NCBI GenBank assembly: GCA_016716535.1
Contig: JADJWD010000006.1
Span: 434,001 to 498,000 of the forward strand
Direction: 5' to 3'
Source of the DNA: Betaproteobacteria bacterium
GTDB lineage: Bacteria; Pseudomonadota; Gammaproteobacteria; Burkholderiales; Burkholderiaceae_C
DNA: 64,000 bases
Shown here: piece by piece, positions 33,617 through 41,945 of the stretch
Layout of the letters: each line of letters begins with the position of its first letter
How positions within the stretch are numbered: position 1 is the first letter of the stretch
Notes under the pieces: generated by a model
Databases searched by the model: none
The model's input: only the letters and a program-made list of their open reading frames with translations
What the model was told of the DNA's origin: nothing
Program-made: the position numbers and the translations under genes

Positions 33617-34699
33617 ATGCCGGCCATGTCATCGCCCACTCACTCCTCTTCGGCAGCGGCCGCCGTGTTTGCCGGTGCGCTGCGCGTGCTGCACCTGCTG
33701 CACCTGCTGTACCCGCTGCACCGTCTGCCGCGCCGCCGACCGCACCGTTTGCGTGCGGCGGTGCCGGTGGCGCTGGCCGTTCTCGCGACCATGATGCCGG
33801 CGCCGACGCAAGCGCAGCCCGCCCGCCTCAGCCAGACGGGCTTCTTCGCGCCGGCGGCGGCGCGCGCTGCCGCCACGCAGCCGCAACCCGCCGCCGACCT
33901 CGTCACCTTCACGCCGCAGTACGCGCTTTGGTCCGACGGCGCGACGAAGCGCCGCTGGCTGCGCCTGCCGCCCGGCACCACGGTAGACAAGCGCGATGCC
34001 GACGCCTGGCGCTTTCCGCCGGGCACGCAGTTGTGGAAGGAGTTCGCCGTTGGCGGCCGGCCGGTGGAGACGCGCTACATCGAGCGCCGGCGCGACGGCC
34101 GCTGGCTCTACGCGACCTACGCGTGGAACGCCGACGGCAGCGACGCCGACCTCGTGCCGGCGCGCGGCGTGCGGGCGTGGCCTCTGCCCGGTGCGGCCGA
34201 TGCGCCCGGTGGCACCTACGCGCTGCCGTCGCTCGCCGACTGCCAGGCCTGCCACGAGAGCGCGGCCGTGCCGGTGCTCGGCTTCAGCGCGGTGCAGCTT
34301 GCATCAGCGCGTTCATCAGCGCGTTCATCAGCGCATTCATCAGCGCGCATCGCCGCCGCCGACGACACCGAACGTGCCGCGCTCGGCTACCTGCACGCCA
34401 ACTGCGGCCACTGCCACAACCGCAGCGGCAACCAGGCGCCGGTGCCGCTGACGCTGGCGCAGCGCGCCGCCGACCCCGAAGCGAGCCGCGCCGAGGTGCT
34501 GGCCTCGACGCTGGACGTGACGCGCAGCCGGCTCGTGCAACGCATGGCCACGCGCGACCCGCGGCGGCAGATGCCGCCGATCGGCACCGCCGTGCCCGAC
34601 GCCGACGGCCTGGCGCTGCTGCGGCGATGGATCACACAGCAAGCGCCCGCTCGCACCACTGCGAGCGCGAGCACTCGCTCGAACCCCCACCAACCCTGA
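33617..34699 (+). CDS. SO2930-like diheme c-type cytochrome
   Basis: 360 residues from ATG 33617 (ATG 33626 also in frame). A hydrophobic stretch followed by PAPTQAQ (about residues 47-66) serves as signal peptide, with an unusually long basic N-terminal part before it. The domain contains YALWSDGATKRRWLRLPPG and WKEF, a pattern I associate with SO2930-type cytochromes. Two heme motifs follow: CQACH (209-213) and CGHCH (263-267). The product should be a periplasmic electron carrier or peroxidase-like protein. Between the hemes, four 12-bp repeats encode a serine/alanine/arginine linker. It ends 14 bases before a second cytochrome gene with a strong ribosome site, so the two form an operon. 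Confidence 0.8.
   Translation: MPAMSSPTHSSSAAAAVFAGALRVLHLLHLLYPLHRLPRRRPHRLRAAVPVALAVLATMMPAPTQAQPARLSQTGFFAPAAARAAATQPQPAADLVTFTPQYALWSDGATKRRWLRLPPGTTVDKRDADAWRFPPGTQLWKEFAVGGRPVETRYIERRRDGRWLYATYAWNADGSDADLVPARGVRAWPLPGAADAPGGTYALPSLADCQACHESAAVPVLGFSAVQLASARSSARSSAHSSARIAAADDTERAALGYLHANCGHCHNRSGNQAPVPLTLAQRAADPEASRAEVLASTLDVTRSRLVQRMATRDPRRQMPPIGTAVPDADGLALLRRWITQQAPARTTASASTRSNPHQP
34302..34349 (+). repeat. Four tandem 12-bp units in the diheme cytochrome gene
   Basis: CATCAGCGCGTT is repeated four times (the third copy has CATT, the fourth ends CGCA). The copies keep the frame and encode an SSAR/SSAH linker between the two heme-binding regions. Confidence 0.9.
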
Positions 34700-34713
34700 A
34701 AGGAGAGACGACC

Positions 34714-35394
34714 ATGAAACCTTCGTTCCGACGCTCATTCCGACCCTCATTCCGACGCCTGTTCCGACGCTCTTTCCCGCCCTCGATCCCCACCTCGTCG
34801 CGCACGCACTTCGCTCGCTGGGCAGCCACTACCACCGGTTTGGCGCTCGCGGCGCTGTGTGCCGTCGTCGGCGCCGCCGCCGCAGCCGCGGCGACGAAGG
34901 CTCCGGCGAAGCCCGCCGCGCTGTCGGCGCAGGCCCAACGCGGCAAGTACATCGTCAGCACCGCCGGCTGCCACGACTGCCACACGCCGTGGCACATGGG
35001 CCCGAGCGGGCCGGAGCCGGACATGAGCCGCGCGCTTTCCGGCCACCCGGAGCAGCTGCAGATGCCGCCGGCGCCGTCGTTGCCCGAGGGCCCGTGGCTC
35101 GTCGTCACCGGCGCCACGAACACCGCCTTCGCCGGCCCGTGGGGCGTCAGCTTCACGGCCAACCTGACGCCCGATGCCGACACGGGCCTCGGCCGCTGGA
35201 CGCTGCGCGACTTCGTGCAGACCATCCGCACCGGCAAGCGCACCGGGCGCGGCCGCGACATCCTGCCGCCGATGCCGATCCCGGTCTACAACAACCTCAC
35301 CGACGCCGACCTGGAGGCGGTCTACGCCTACCTGCGCACGATCCCGCCGGTGAAGAACCGCGTGCCCGAACCGCGGCCGCCGGCGGCGCGCTGA
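34714..35394 (+). CDS. Membrane-anchored or secreted c-type cytochrome
   Basis: 226 residues from ATG 34714 with a strong AAAGGAGAG site 7 bases upstream. A basic N-terminal region of four-residue repeats (FRRS/FRPS type, from 12-bp DNA repeats) precedes a hydrophobic segment (TTTGLALAALCAVVGAAAAA, about 39-60) that is a signal peptide or anchor. One heme motif CHDCH (86-90) follows. Candidate axial methionines lie in PPMPIPVYNNL. The end YAYLRTIPPVKNRVPEPRP is typical of cytochrome c subunits of periplasmic dehydrogenases and of monoheme proteins with a PPMPxxxY motif. It is the second gene of a cytochrome operon and probably takes electrons from the same partner as the diheme protein. Confidence 0.85.
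   Translation: MKPSFRRSFRPSFRRLFRRSFPPSIPTSSRTHFARWAATTTGLALAALCAVVGAAAAAAATKAPAKPAALSAQAQRGKYIVSTAGCHDCHTPWHMGPSGPEPDMSRALSGHPEQLQMPPAPSLPEGPWLVVTGATNTAFAGPWGVSFTANLTPDADTGLGRWTLRDFVQTIRTGKRTGRGRDILPPMPIPVYNNLTDADLEAVYAYLRTIPPVKNRVPEPRPPAAR
34726..34785 (+). repeat. Five degenerate 12-bp tandem units at the start of the cytochrome gene
   Basis: Units beginning TTCCGACGCTCA, TTCCGACCCTCA, TTCCGACGCCTG, TTCCGACGCTCT and a decayed TTCCCGCCCTCG encode FRRS-like repeats. They lengthen the positively charged region before the membrane segment. Confidence 0.85.
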
Positions 35395-35548
35395 AGCTGC
35401 TTTTCGCGAAGGCACGCGGCGTTCGTGCCCATCGTGCAGCCGGGGTTGTTGTCGATCCGCGCGGTCGTCGATCGTCGTGAAATCGGGGGCGCCTGAGCCT
35501 CAAGAGCGTCTGAGGGGCGCCCCGCAACGACACATCCAGGAGATCACG

Positions 35549-36028
35549 ATGATCAGCAAGAACACCGTCTGCCTGTGGTTCGACGGCACCGCCGAAGAGG
35601 CCGCGCGGTTCTACGCGCGCACATTCCCCGACAGCACGGTGGATGCCGTTTACCGCGCGCCGGCCGACTACCCCAGCGGCAAGGCCGGCGACGTGCTGAC
35701 GGTGCAGTTCACCGTCATGGGCATCCCGTGCCTCGGCCTCAACGGCGGCCCGGCCTTCAAGCAGACCGAGGCCTTCTCGTTCCAGGTGGCCACCGACGAC
35801 CAGGCCGAGACCGACCGGCTGTGGCACGCCATCGTCGACAACGGCGGCCAAGCGAGCGCCTGCGGCTGGTGCAAGGACAAGTGGGGCCTGTCGTGGCAGA
35901 TCACGCCGCGCGCGCTGACCGAGGGCATCGCCGACCCCGACCCCGCGGTGGCCAAGCGGGTGTTCCTGGCGATGATGGAGATGGGGAAGATCGACATCAC
36001 CACGATCGCGGCGGCGCGGCGAGGCTGA
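35549..36028 (+). CDS. VOC family protein, PhnB/3-demethylubiquinone methyltransferase-like fold
   Basis: 159 residues from ATG 35549, preceded by CAGGAG 7 bases upstream. It begins NTVCLWFDGTAEEAARFYARTF, shown here by key residues Trp-Phe, Glu-Glu-Ala and Phe-Tyr, and contains GKAGDVLTVQFTVMG, LNGGPAFKQTEAFSFQV, CGWCKDKWGLSWQI and the closing AMMEMGKIDI, all hallmarks of the PhnB-like glyoxalase-fold family. These proteins are cytosolic. Their ligands are mostly unknown, and the methyltransferase label is historical. It lies 154 bases after the cytochrome gene; that gap holds a weak hairpin (35411-35429) without a T-run. Confidence 0.88.
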   Translation: MISKNTVCLWFDGTAEEAARFYARTFPDSTVDAVYRAPADYPSGKAGDVLTVQFTVMGIPCLGLNGGPAFKQTEAFSFQVATDDQAETDRLWHAIVDNGGQASACGWCKDKWGLSWQITPRALTEGIADPDPAVAKRVFLAMMEMGKIDITTIAAARRG

Positions 36029-36087
36029 GAGGCCGACAGCGGTGCTTCCCTATGATCGCCCGAGCATCACATCGGAAGGACCGGACA

Positions 36088-36375
36088 ATGTCCTTTGCCA
36101 AGGTTGTCGTTTGCGCCCTGCTCGCGGTCGGCGCGCCCTGCGCGTCGGCCGTCGACGCTCGAGATCGTGGGTTCATCCGCAAGGGCATGGCTGAGGGAGA
36201 GGTCCTGTTCAAGATCGGAGAGCCAGACCACGAGACCTTCGTCAGGAACATTAAGGGCCAGGCGGAGGAGAAGACCTGGACCTACTTTCCGCACTACCGC
36301 GACCCGCAGACGCTCACGATCATCACTTTGCGTGCCGGGGTCGTGGCAGACATCGAGCGCAAGATCGCCCGCTAG
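36088..36375 (+). CDS. Small secreted protein with BamE/DUF2845-like repeat
   Basis: 95 residues from ATG 36088 with ribosome site GGAAGGA. Residues 1-21 are a signal peptide (VVVCALLAVGAPCASAVDA). The mature part reads FIRKGMAEGEVLFKIGEPDH, then TWTYFPHYRDPQTLTIITL. The GMxxxEVLxKIGEP pattern is that of SmpA/OmlA (BamE) and DUF2845 folds, small periplasmic domains that often bind other envelope proteins. There is no lipobox. It has less extreme GC usage than its neighbours. The function is unknown. Confidence 0.72.
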   Translation: MSFAKVVVCALLAVGAPCASAVDARDRGFIRKGMAEGEVLFKIGEPDHETFVRNIKGQAEEKTWTYFPHYRDPQTLTIITLRAGVVADIERKIAR

Positions 36376-36523
36376 GGCGGCAGGTGTAGCGCCGCCTGCC
36401 CGGGGCCCGACCTTCCGGGGGGGGCTTCCTGCGAGACGGCGCGTCCTTGCGCGCACTCAATGCACCGCGCCGTCGCGGGCGTAGCGTTCGAAGCCTCATC
36501 CGTCATCGACAGGGAGGTTCGAC

Positions 36524-36934
36524 ATGAGGCACTACATAGGCAAGCGCGTCTTCGTGGCTGCGTCGACGATGTTCTCGCTGGCCGGCCCCGCCTGGGCGCA
36601 GCCGCCCGCCGTGCCGGTCAGCGGCGCGGAGTTGCAGGCCTGGTTTGCCGCTGACGAGATGGCGGTGGCAGGCGTCGGCATCGCCAACGGCTGCCACTTC
36701 ATCAACAAGGGTCCGGGCACCGCCCGCAGGCAGACCGTGTACTGTCCGGCCGCCGCGCCCTTCACCGTCATCGGCGAGGCGCGAGTGGATGGCAATCGCC
36801 TTTGCTCGAAGTTCGTCTATCCCGATGGCTCCCGGTACGAGGGCTGCCAGGAGATCTTCAAGGTGGGCGAGAACAAGTTCGAAGCCCGTATGGATGGCGC
36901 GCCGCGCACGGTCTTCTATCGACTGGTGCGGTAG
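36524..36934 (+). CDS. Hypothetical secreted protein, 136 aa
   Basis: ATG 36524 has a strong AGGGAGG site 7 bases upstream. Residues 1-25 are a signal peptide ending AGPAWAQ. The mature protein has four cysteines (NGCHF, VYCPA, RLCSKF, EGCQEI) likely paired in disulfides and a repeated aromatic/basic pattern (SKFVYPDGSRYEGCQ) seen in small periplasmic proteins. I do not recognise a family with confidence. It follows another small secreted protein on the same strand after 148 bases, in which a G-rich run is the only feature. It is convergent with pdxA. Confidence 0.65.
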   Translation: MRHYIGKRVFVAASTMFSLAGPAWAQPPAVPVSGAELQAWFAADEMAVAGVGIANGCHFINKGPGTARRQTVYCPAAAPFTVIGEARVDGNRLCSKFVYPDGSRYEGCQEIFKVGENKFEARMDGAPRTVFYRLVR

Positions 36935-36998
36935 TGGGTGTCCTCCGGCGTCGCGAGAATCGCGCGCCTCGGTGCTGGGAGCCGTCGCGCGGGCGCCG

Positions 36999-38003
36999 CT
37001 ACCCCGCCCCCGCCATCCTCACCGCCAGCTCGTACGCCGCGCGCAGCCCGTCGATGCGCGCCACGCCCCGGCCGGCGATATCGAAGGCGCTGCCGCTGGC
37101 CGGCGTCGTCACCGGCACCGGCAGGCCGCCGTGCAGCGTGACGCCGCGCTCGAAGCCCATCAGCTTCATCGCGATCTGGCCCTGGTCGTGGTACATCGAG
37201 ACGACGGCGTCGAAGTCGCCGCGGCGCGCGGCGATGAAGACGGTGTCGGGCGAGAACGGCCCGCGCGCATCCAGGCCCTCGGCCTGCAGCGCGCGCACCG
37301 CGGGCTCGATGACCTCGATCTCCTCCATGCCGATGCTGCCGCCATCGCCGGCGTGCGGGTTCAGGCCCGTCACCGCGATGCGCGGCCGCGGTATGCCGGC
37401 GCGTTTCAATGCCCGCTCGATGATGTGCACGGCGTCGCGCACCGCGGGCTGCGTAATCAGCGGCGCCACGTCCTTGATCGGCACGTGCGACGTGACGCGC
37501 GAGGTCCACAGGCCCTCGGTGATGTTGAACTCGCAGACGAAGCCGCTCACCGCCAGCCGCTCGGCGAGGTAGCGCAGTTCGTCCTCCTGCGTCATGCCGG
37601 CCAGGCGCAGGCTGTGCTTGTTCAGCGGCGCGAAGACGATGCCCTGCACCTGCCCGGCCCGCGCCGCGGCGCTGGCCAGCTCAAGCGCGCGCAGCGCGGC
37701 GCGGCCGGCCTCGGCAGTGGATCGGGCCACCGGCGGCACGGCGCCGTGCAGCACGTCGTCGGCCAGCCAGGCGATGGCGTCTCCGCCGGCCACGGGCGCA
37801 TCGGCCGCCGCCACGCGCTGCACCGGCAGCTTGGCGCCGGCGATGCGCTCGCCCTCGGCCAGCACCACGGGGTCGGCGATCAGCAGCACCTCGGCCGAAT
37901 CACGCATAGCACGCACGGCGGGGTCGGCCAGCAGCTTCACGCCCATCTCGGGGCCGACGCCGCCCACGTCGCCGAGCAGGAATGCGATGCGAGGACGCTT
38001 CAT
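36999..38003 (-). CDS. pdxA: PdxA-family dehydrogenase, PdxA2-like
   Basis: 334 residues, the family length, from ATG 38003. The metal/phosphate motifs are visible: GDVGGVGPEMG at the N-terminus, NPHAGDGGSIGMEE in the middle and SMYHDQGQIAMKL with the zinc histidine. PdxA oxidises 4-phospho-hydroxy-threonine in vitamin B6 synthesis. Relatives called PdxA2 act on 4-phospho-D-threonate or D-erythronate in acid sugar breakdown. The gene has no pdx partner but starts 1 base after the stop of a TctC solute-receptor gene, so the catabolic PdxA2 role is more likely. This is inferred from context; the sequence alone does not separate the two roles. Confidence 0.85.
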   Translation of the reverse strand: MKRPRIAFLLGDVGGVGPEMGVKLLADPAVRAMRDSAEVLLIADPVVLAEGERIAGAKLPVQRVAAADAPVAGGDAIAWLADDVLHGAVPPVARSTAEAGRAALRALELASAAARAGQVQGIVFAPLNKHSLRLAGMTQEDELRYLAERLAVSGFVCEFNITEGLWTSRVTSHVPIKDVAPLITQPAVRDAVHIIERALKRAGIPRPRIAVTGLNPHAGDGGSIGMEEIEVIEPAVRALQAEGLDARGPFSPDTVFIAARRGDFDAVVSMYHDQGQIAMKLMGFERGVTLHGGLPVPVTTPASGSAFDIAGRGVARIDGLRAAYELAVRMAGAG

Positions 38004-38004
38004 C

Positions 38005-39012
38005 TCACTGCCCCTCGGCCTTGATGCCGGCTTCCTTGACGAGCTTGCCGTAGCGCTCGAACTCGCTCCTGTTCATCTCGGCGAACTGCTCGGGGCTCAT
38101 CAGCTGGATCTCGCCGCCCAGGCCCTTGATGCGTGCGGCCACGTCGGGCAGCTTCAGCGCCGCGGTCAGCTCGGCGGCCAGGCGGTCGACGGCGGCCTTG
38201 GGCGTGCCGGCCGTCACGTACATCGCGTACCAGGTCTGGATGTCGGCGCCCGTCACGCCCTGCTCGGCGAGCGTCGGCACGTCGGGCAGCTCGGCGCTGC
38301 GCCTGGGCGTGGTGATGGCCAGCGGGCGGAACTTGCCGCCCTTGATCTGGCCCATCGCCGAGCTGGTGGTGTCGAACATCATCTCCACCTGGCCGCCGAT
38401 GATGTCGATGTGCGCCTGCGCGCTGCCCTTGTAGGGCACGTGGATGGCCTTCGTCTTCGTCGAGAGGTTGAAGGCCTCGCCCACGATGTGCTGCGTGCTG
38501 CCGATGCCGCTGCTGGCGTATTTCAGCGCGCCGGGCTTGGCCTGCATGTCGGCCAGCAGCTCCTTCACGCTCTTGTACGGCGACGTGGCGCTGACGACCA
38601 GCACGTTGGGCACGACAGCGACAAGGCCGATCGGCTGCAGATCCTTCAGCGGGTCGAACTTCAGCTTCAGCAGGTGCGGCGCCACCGCCTGGCCGGTGTT
38701 GGTGGCCAGCAGCAGCGTCGTGCCGTCGGGCGCGGCGCGCGCCGTCAGTTCGGCGGCGATCGTGTTGCTAGCGCCGGGGCGGTTCTCCACCGTGATCGTC
38801 TGCTTCAGCGAAGGGCCCATCTTGTCGGCGAGCAGGCGCGCGAGGATGTCGGTGCCGCCGCCGGCGTTGGCGCCGACCATGATGCGCAGCGGCTTGTCGG
38901 GCCATCCTTGGGCGCGCACGACCCACGGCGAAGCCACGCCCAGCGCGGCGAGACCGCTGGTGGCGGCGAGGTGAAGGGCGCGGCGGCGGGCGGCAGAGTG
39001 CGAGTGGGCCAT
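38005..39012 (-). CDS. Bug/TctC-type tripartite tricarboxylate transporter substrate-binding protein
   Basis: 335 residues from ATG 39012 with AAGGAGAC 6 bases upstream. A signal peptide with twin arginines (AARRRALHLAATSGLAALGVASPWVVRAQ) exports it. The Bug fold is clear: WPDKPLRIMVGANAGGGTD, VENRPGASNTIAAE, DGTTLLLATN and YKGSAQAHIDIIGGQVEMM. It captures a small carboxylate in the periplasm. The TctA/TctB membrane partners are not here, which is common for Bug proteins in this group. The gene overlaps functionally with the downstream pdxA (1-base gap), and a 50-bp element shared with another operon lies 43 bases upstream. Confidence 0.9.
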   Translation of the reverse strand: MAHSHSAARRRALHLAATSGLAALGVASPWVVRAQGWPDKPLRIMVGANAGGGTDILARLLADKMGPSLKQTITVENRPGASNTIAAELTARAAPDGTTLLLATNTGQAVAPHLLKLKFDPLKDLQPIGLVAVVPNVLVVSATSPYKSVKELLADMQAKPGALKYASSGIGSTQHIVGEAFNLSTKTKAIHVPYKGSAQAHIDIIGGQVEMMFDTTSSAMGQIKGGKFRPLAITTPRRSAELPDVPTLAEQGVTGADIQTWYAMYVTAGTPKAAVDRLAAELTAALKLPDVAARIKGLGGEIQLMSPEQFAEMNRSEFERYGKLVKEAGIKAEGQ

Positions 39013-39055
39013 GGCGTGTCTCCTTGCTTTGCGGCGCGAGCCTACGCGGCCGAGC

Positions 39056-39105
39056 CATGCATTTCCAATGCGGTTGCCGGAACTGCCGATGACAATTCGG
39101 GCATG
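39056..39105. promoter_or_regulatory. Candidate LysR-type operator, copy A (shared with 44818-44867)
   Basis: A 50-bp block aligns without gaps to 44818-44867 with 36 identities, best at its ends. Its core is a perfect palindrome with spacer, GCATT-TCC-AATGC (39059-39071). It lies between tctC and the divergent lysR gene and ends on the lysR start codon, the usual place for a LysR autoregulatory site. A second conserved part is ATGACAAT (39089-39096). Confidence 0.65.
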
Positions 39106-40137
39106 ACGAGCCGACCGCCCCGGGCCCCCGCCACCCGCCGCAAGCCGCTGGCCGACGCGCCGGCACTGATGCGGCTGCGCACGCGCCAGCTGCTGCTGGC
39201 CGCCGCGCTGGGGCGCGAACGCCACCTCGGCCGCGCCGCCGCCGAACTCGGCATCAGCCAGCCGGCGGCCACGCGCCTGCTGCAAGAACTGGAGGAGACG
39301 CTCGGCGCGCGCCTCTTCGAACGCAACGCGCGCGGCATGACGGCCACCGCCGCCGGCGAAGTGCTGGTGCGCTACGCGCGGCAGGTGCTCAACGACTTCG
39401 GCGCCACGCGGCGCGAGCTGGCGGCGCTGGCCGCCGGCCTGCACGGCACGCTGCGCGTCGGCTCGGTGCCGAGCGCGCTGCCGCCGCTGCTGGCCCCCGC
39501 GCTGGCGCGCTTCAAGGCTGAGCACGCGCGTGTGGCCGTGGCCATCGAGGTGGCCACGAGCGACGTGATGCTCCTGCAGCTGGCGCGCGGCGAGGTCGAG
39601 CTGATGCTCGGCCGCCTCGTCGAAGGCCACCACGACGACGAGCACGAGGCCGTGCCGGTGCTCGACGAGCCACAGGTGGCCGTGGCGCGCGTGGGCCACC
39701 CGCTGCATGCCGGCCAGGGCGTCTTCGGCCACGGCCACGCCACCGCCAGCGGCAACACGGGCCGCGCGCCGGCGCCGACGTTGCGCGACCTGGCGCGCTG
39801 GCCCTGGGTGGTGCAGCCGCCGGGCTCGCCGCAGGCCGGCCGCTTCATGGCCATGATGCGCGAGGCAGGCGTGCACCGCCGCATCGACATCGTCGAGACG
39901 GCCTCCACGGTGGCGACGACGGCGCTGCTCGAGGCCAGCGACATGCTGGCGGTGATGCCGGCGTCACTCGCCGCGCATTACGCGAGCCTGGGCGTGCTGC
40001 GCACGCTGCCGGTGACGCTGCCGCTGCGTGTGCCCGACATCCAGCTCGTGTGGCGCCGCTCGCGCGAGTTCTCGGCGCCGGCGGCGGCATTCAGGGACGC
40101 GGTGCTGGCGCAGGCCGAGGCGGCGCGCGGCGGCTGA
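39103..40137 (+). CDS. LysR-family transcriptional regulator
   Basis: 344 residues from ATG 39103. An N-terminal extension of about 22 residues precedes the winged helix-turn-helix: LRTRQLLLAAALGRERHLGR, then AAAELGISQPAATRLLQELE and LGARLFERNARGMTAT. The C-terminal effector domain begins HGTLRVGSVPSALPP and has an Asp/His-rich insert (GHHDDEHEAV). LysR proteins bind an inducer and activate nearby divergent genes. This one is divergent from tctC-pdxA and convergent with the TRAP operon (38-base gap). The shared element upstream of both operons makes it the probable regulator of both. No strong ribosome site is seen. Confidence 0.9.
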   Translation: MTSRPPRAPATRRKPLADAPALMRLRTRQLLLAAALGRERHLGRAAAELGISQPAATRLLQELEETLGARLFERNARGMTATAAGEVLVRYARQVLNDFGATRRELAALAAGLHGTLRVGSVPSALPPLLAPALARFKAEHARVAVAIEVATSDVMLLQLARGEVELMLGRLVEGHHDDEHEAVPVLDEPQVAVARVGHPLHAGQGVFGHGHATASGNTGRAPAPTLRDLARWPWVVQPPGSPQAGRFMAMMREAGVHRRIDIVETASTVATTALLEASDMLAVMPASLAAHYASLGVLRTLPVTLPLRVPDIQLVWRRSREFSAPAAAFRDAVLAQAEAARGG

Positions 40138-40175
40138 GCGCGGCGGCGGCCGGCGCGCAGGGCGCCGCCTGCGCT

Positions 40176-41462
40176 CTACGGCCCGCCCACCGCCCAGCGC
40201 GGCACCCAGGTCGTGATCGCCGGCACGTAGGTGATCAGCCCCAGCGTCACGACGAGCGGCACGTAGAACGGCAGCATCTCGCGCAGCACGTCCTTCATCT
40301 TCACCTTCGCGATGTCGGCGACGAGGAAGAGCGCCAGGCCCATCGGCGGCGTGAGCAACCCGATCATCAGGTTGAAGACGACCACCATCCCCAGGTGCAC
40401 CGGGTCGACGCCGGCGGCGACGAGCGGCTTGGCGATGATCGGCGCGATGACGAGGATCGCCGTGGTGCTGTCGAGGAACATGCCCACTATCAACAGAAGC
40501 CCGTTCACCAGCAGCAGCAGCACCATGGGGTTGGTGGAGATCGACAGCATCCACGCCGTCATCTTCTGCGGCACACCTTCCACCGAGAGCACCCAGCCGA
40601 AGAGCGCCGCCACCGCCACGATGAGCAGGATGCCGGCCGAGGCGCCGAGGGTCTCGATGGCCGCGGCACGCACGCCGGCCCACGTGAGCTCGCGGTAGAA
40701 CGCGCCGCTGATGAGCAGCGCATAGGCCACCGTGACGGCGGCGATCTCGGTGGGCGTGAAGAAGCCGGCCAGCATGCCGGCGATGAGGATCACCGGCGCA
40801 GCGATGGCGGGCGCCGCCGGCTTGAAGTCGCGCCATAGGTCGCTCGCGCCCGGCCAGCGCGCCGCGCGCGGGTAGCCGCGGCGCACGGCGAGCCAGCCGG
40901 TCATCAGCATCAGCATCGCCACGCACAGCAGGCCCGGCAGGATGCCGCCCAGCAGCAGCTGGATCACCGAGACGCCGGTGACGGTGCCGTAGATGATGAG
41001 CGGGATGCTCGGCGGAAAGATCGGACCGACGATCGCCGACGAGCAGGTGACGGCGCTCGCGAACGCGGGCTTGAAGCCGCGGCTGCGCATCGCGTCGATC
41101 TCGATGCGGCCGATGCCGCCGATGTCCGCCAGCGCCGAGCCCGACATGCCGGCGAAGACGAGGCTGCCGAAGATGTTCACCTGCGCCAGGCCGCCGGGCA
41201 GGCGGCTCACCGCGGTGTCGGCGAAGCGGTAGATGTGCTTGGAGATGCCGGCCGCGTTCATCAGGCTGCCGACGAAGAGGAACACCGGCACCGCGACAAG
41301 CGGGAACGAATCGAGTGCGTACAGCGTGCGCTGCGCGACGAGATCGAGCGGCAGGTCGTTGAGCAGCAGGTAGGCGACGCTCGGGATGCCGATCGCCAGC
41401 ACGACCGGGAATCCGAGCAGGAAGAGCAGCAGGAACGCGGCGACGACGACGAAGCCGGTCAT
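40176..41462 (-). CDS. dctM: TRAP transporter large permease, DctM type
   Basis: 428 residues, typical for DctM, with about twelve membrane spans (start MTGFVVVAAFLLLFLLGFPV). Conserved patterns include VPVFLFVGSLMNAAGIS, GSLVFAGMSGSALADIGG, GPIFPPSIPLIIYG and the late TPPMGLALFLVADIAKV. It forms the sodium-coupled channel of a TRAP importer with the small permease. The start ATG overlaps the stop of dctQ (ATGA), so translation is coupled. It is the last gene of the five-gene operon that begins with the lactonase-like gene. Confidence 0.92.
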   Translation of the reverse strand: MTGFVVVAAFLLLFLLGFPVVLAIGIPSVAYLLLNDLPLDLVAQRTLYALDSFPLVAVPVFLFVGSLMNAAGISKHIYRFADTAVSRLPGGLAQVNIFGSLVFAGMSGSALADIGGIGRIEIDAMRSRGFKPAFASAVTCSSAIVGPIFPPSIPLIIYGTVTGVSVIQLLLGGILPGLLCVAMLMLMTGWLAVRRGYPRAARWPGASDLWRDFKPAAPAIAAPVILIAGMLAGFFTPTEIAAVTVAYALLISGAFYRELTWAGVRAAAIETLGASAGILLIVAVAALFGWVLSVEGVPQKMTAWMLSISTNPMVLLLLVNGLLLIVGMFLDSTTAILVIAPIIAKPLVAAGVDPVHLGMVVVFNLMIGLLTPPMGLALFLVADIAKVKMKDVLREMLPFYVPLVVTLGLITYVPAITTWVPRWAVGGP

Positions 41463-41944
41463 CAGCTGAGCACCGTGTGCTTGTCTTCGGCGTGGCCGCG
41501 CCGCCAGGTGTGGGCAAGCCGCACCGCCGTCTCCAGCGACAGCAGCGCCATGCCGAGCGCAAGCGGCGCCATGAACAGCCAGAACGGCATCTCGAGCGTC
41601 GCCGTCTGGTTGCGCAGGTTGTTCCCGATGGTGACGACCGCGGCCACCGCCATCAGCGCGAAGAAGGCGATGCCGGCAAGCTCGATCGCCATCTGCAGCC
41701 ACCAGCGCGGCCACGCCGGCACGAGCGCCTGCATTTCCTCCATCGCGATCTGGCCGCCTTCGCGCGTGACCAGTGGCGCGGCGACGAAGACGGCGCAGAC
41801 GAGGAAGTAGCGCGTCAGCTCCTCGGCGCCGCTCATCGGCACGTTGAACACCGAGCGCATGACGATCTGCGCCAGCGGCGTGGCCACCAGCAGCGCCAGC
41901 AGCGCAAAGCTGAGCGCGCGCAGCGCGCCGCGGATCGCCTGCAC
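41462..41944 (-). CDS. dctQ: TRAP transporter small permease, DctQ type
   Basis: 160 residues with four predicted membrane spans and the DctQ pattern SGAEELTRYFLVCAVFVAAP. The start is GTG 41944, placed 1 base after the stop of dctP; ATG alternatives would lose the first span. It joins the solute receptor to the DctM channel in the inner membrane. It overlaps dctM by 1 base. Confidence 0.9.
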   Translation of the reverse strand: MQAIRGALRALSFALLALLVATPLAQIVMRSVFNVPMSGAEELTRYFLVCAVFVAAPLVTREGGQIAMEEMQALVPAWPRWWLQMAIELAGIAFFALMAVAAVVTIGNNLRNQTATLEMPFWLFMAPLALGMALLSLETAVRLAHTWRRGHAEDKHTVLS

Positions 41945-41945
41945 G

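Noticed and set aside
34302..34349. Regular 12-bp repeats considered as a CRISPR-like array
   Set aside because: Units are contiguous without spacers, preserve a reading frame inside a cytochrome gene, and no cas gene is present.
35411..35429. Hairpin GGCACG/CGTGCC as a terminator after the cytochrome operon
   Set aside because: The stem is only 6 bp and no T-run follows.
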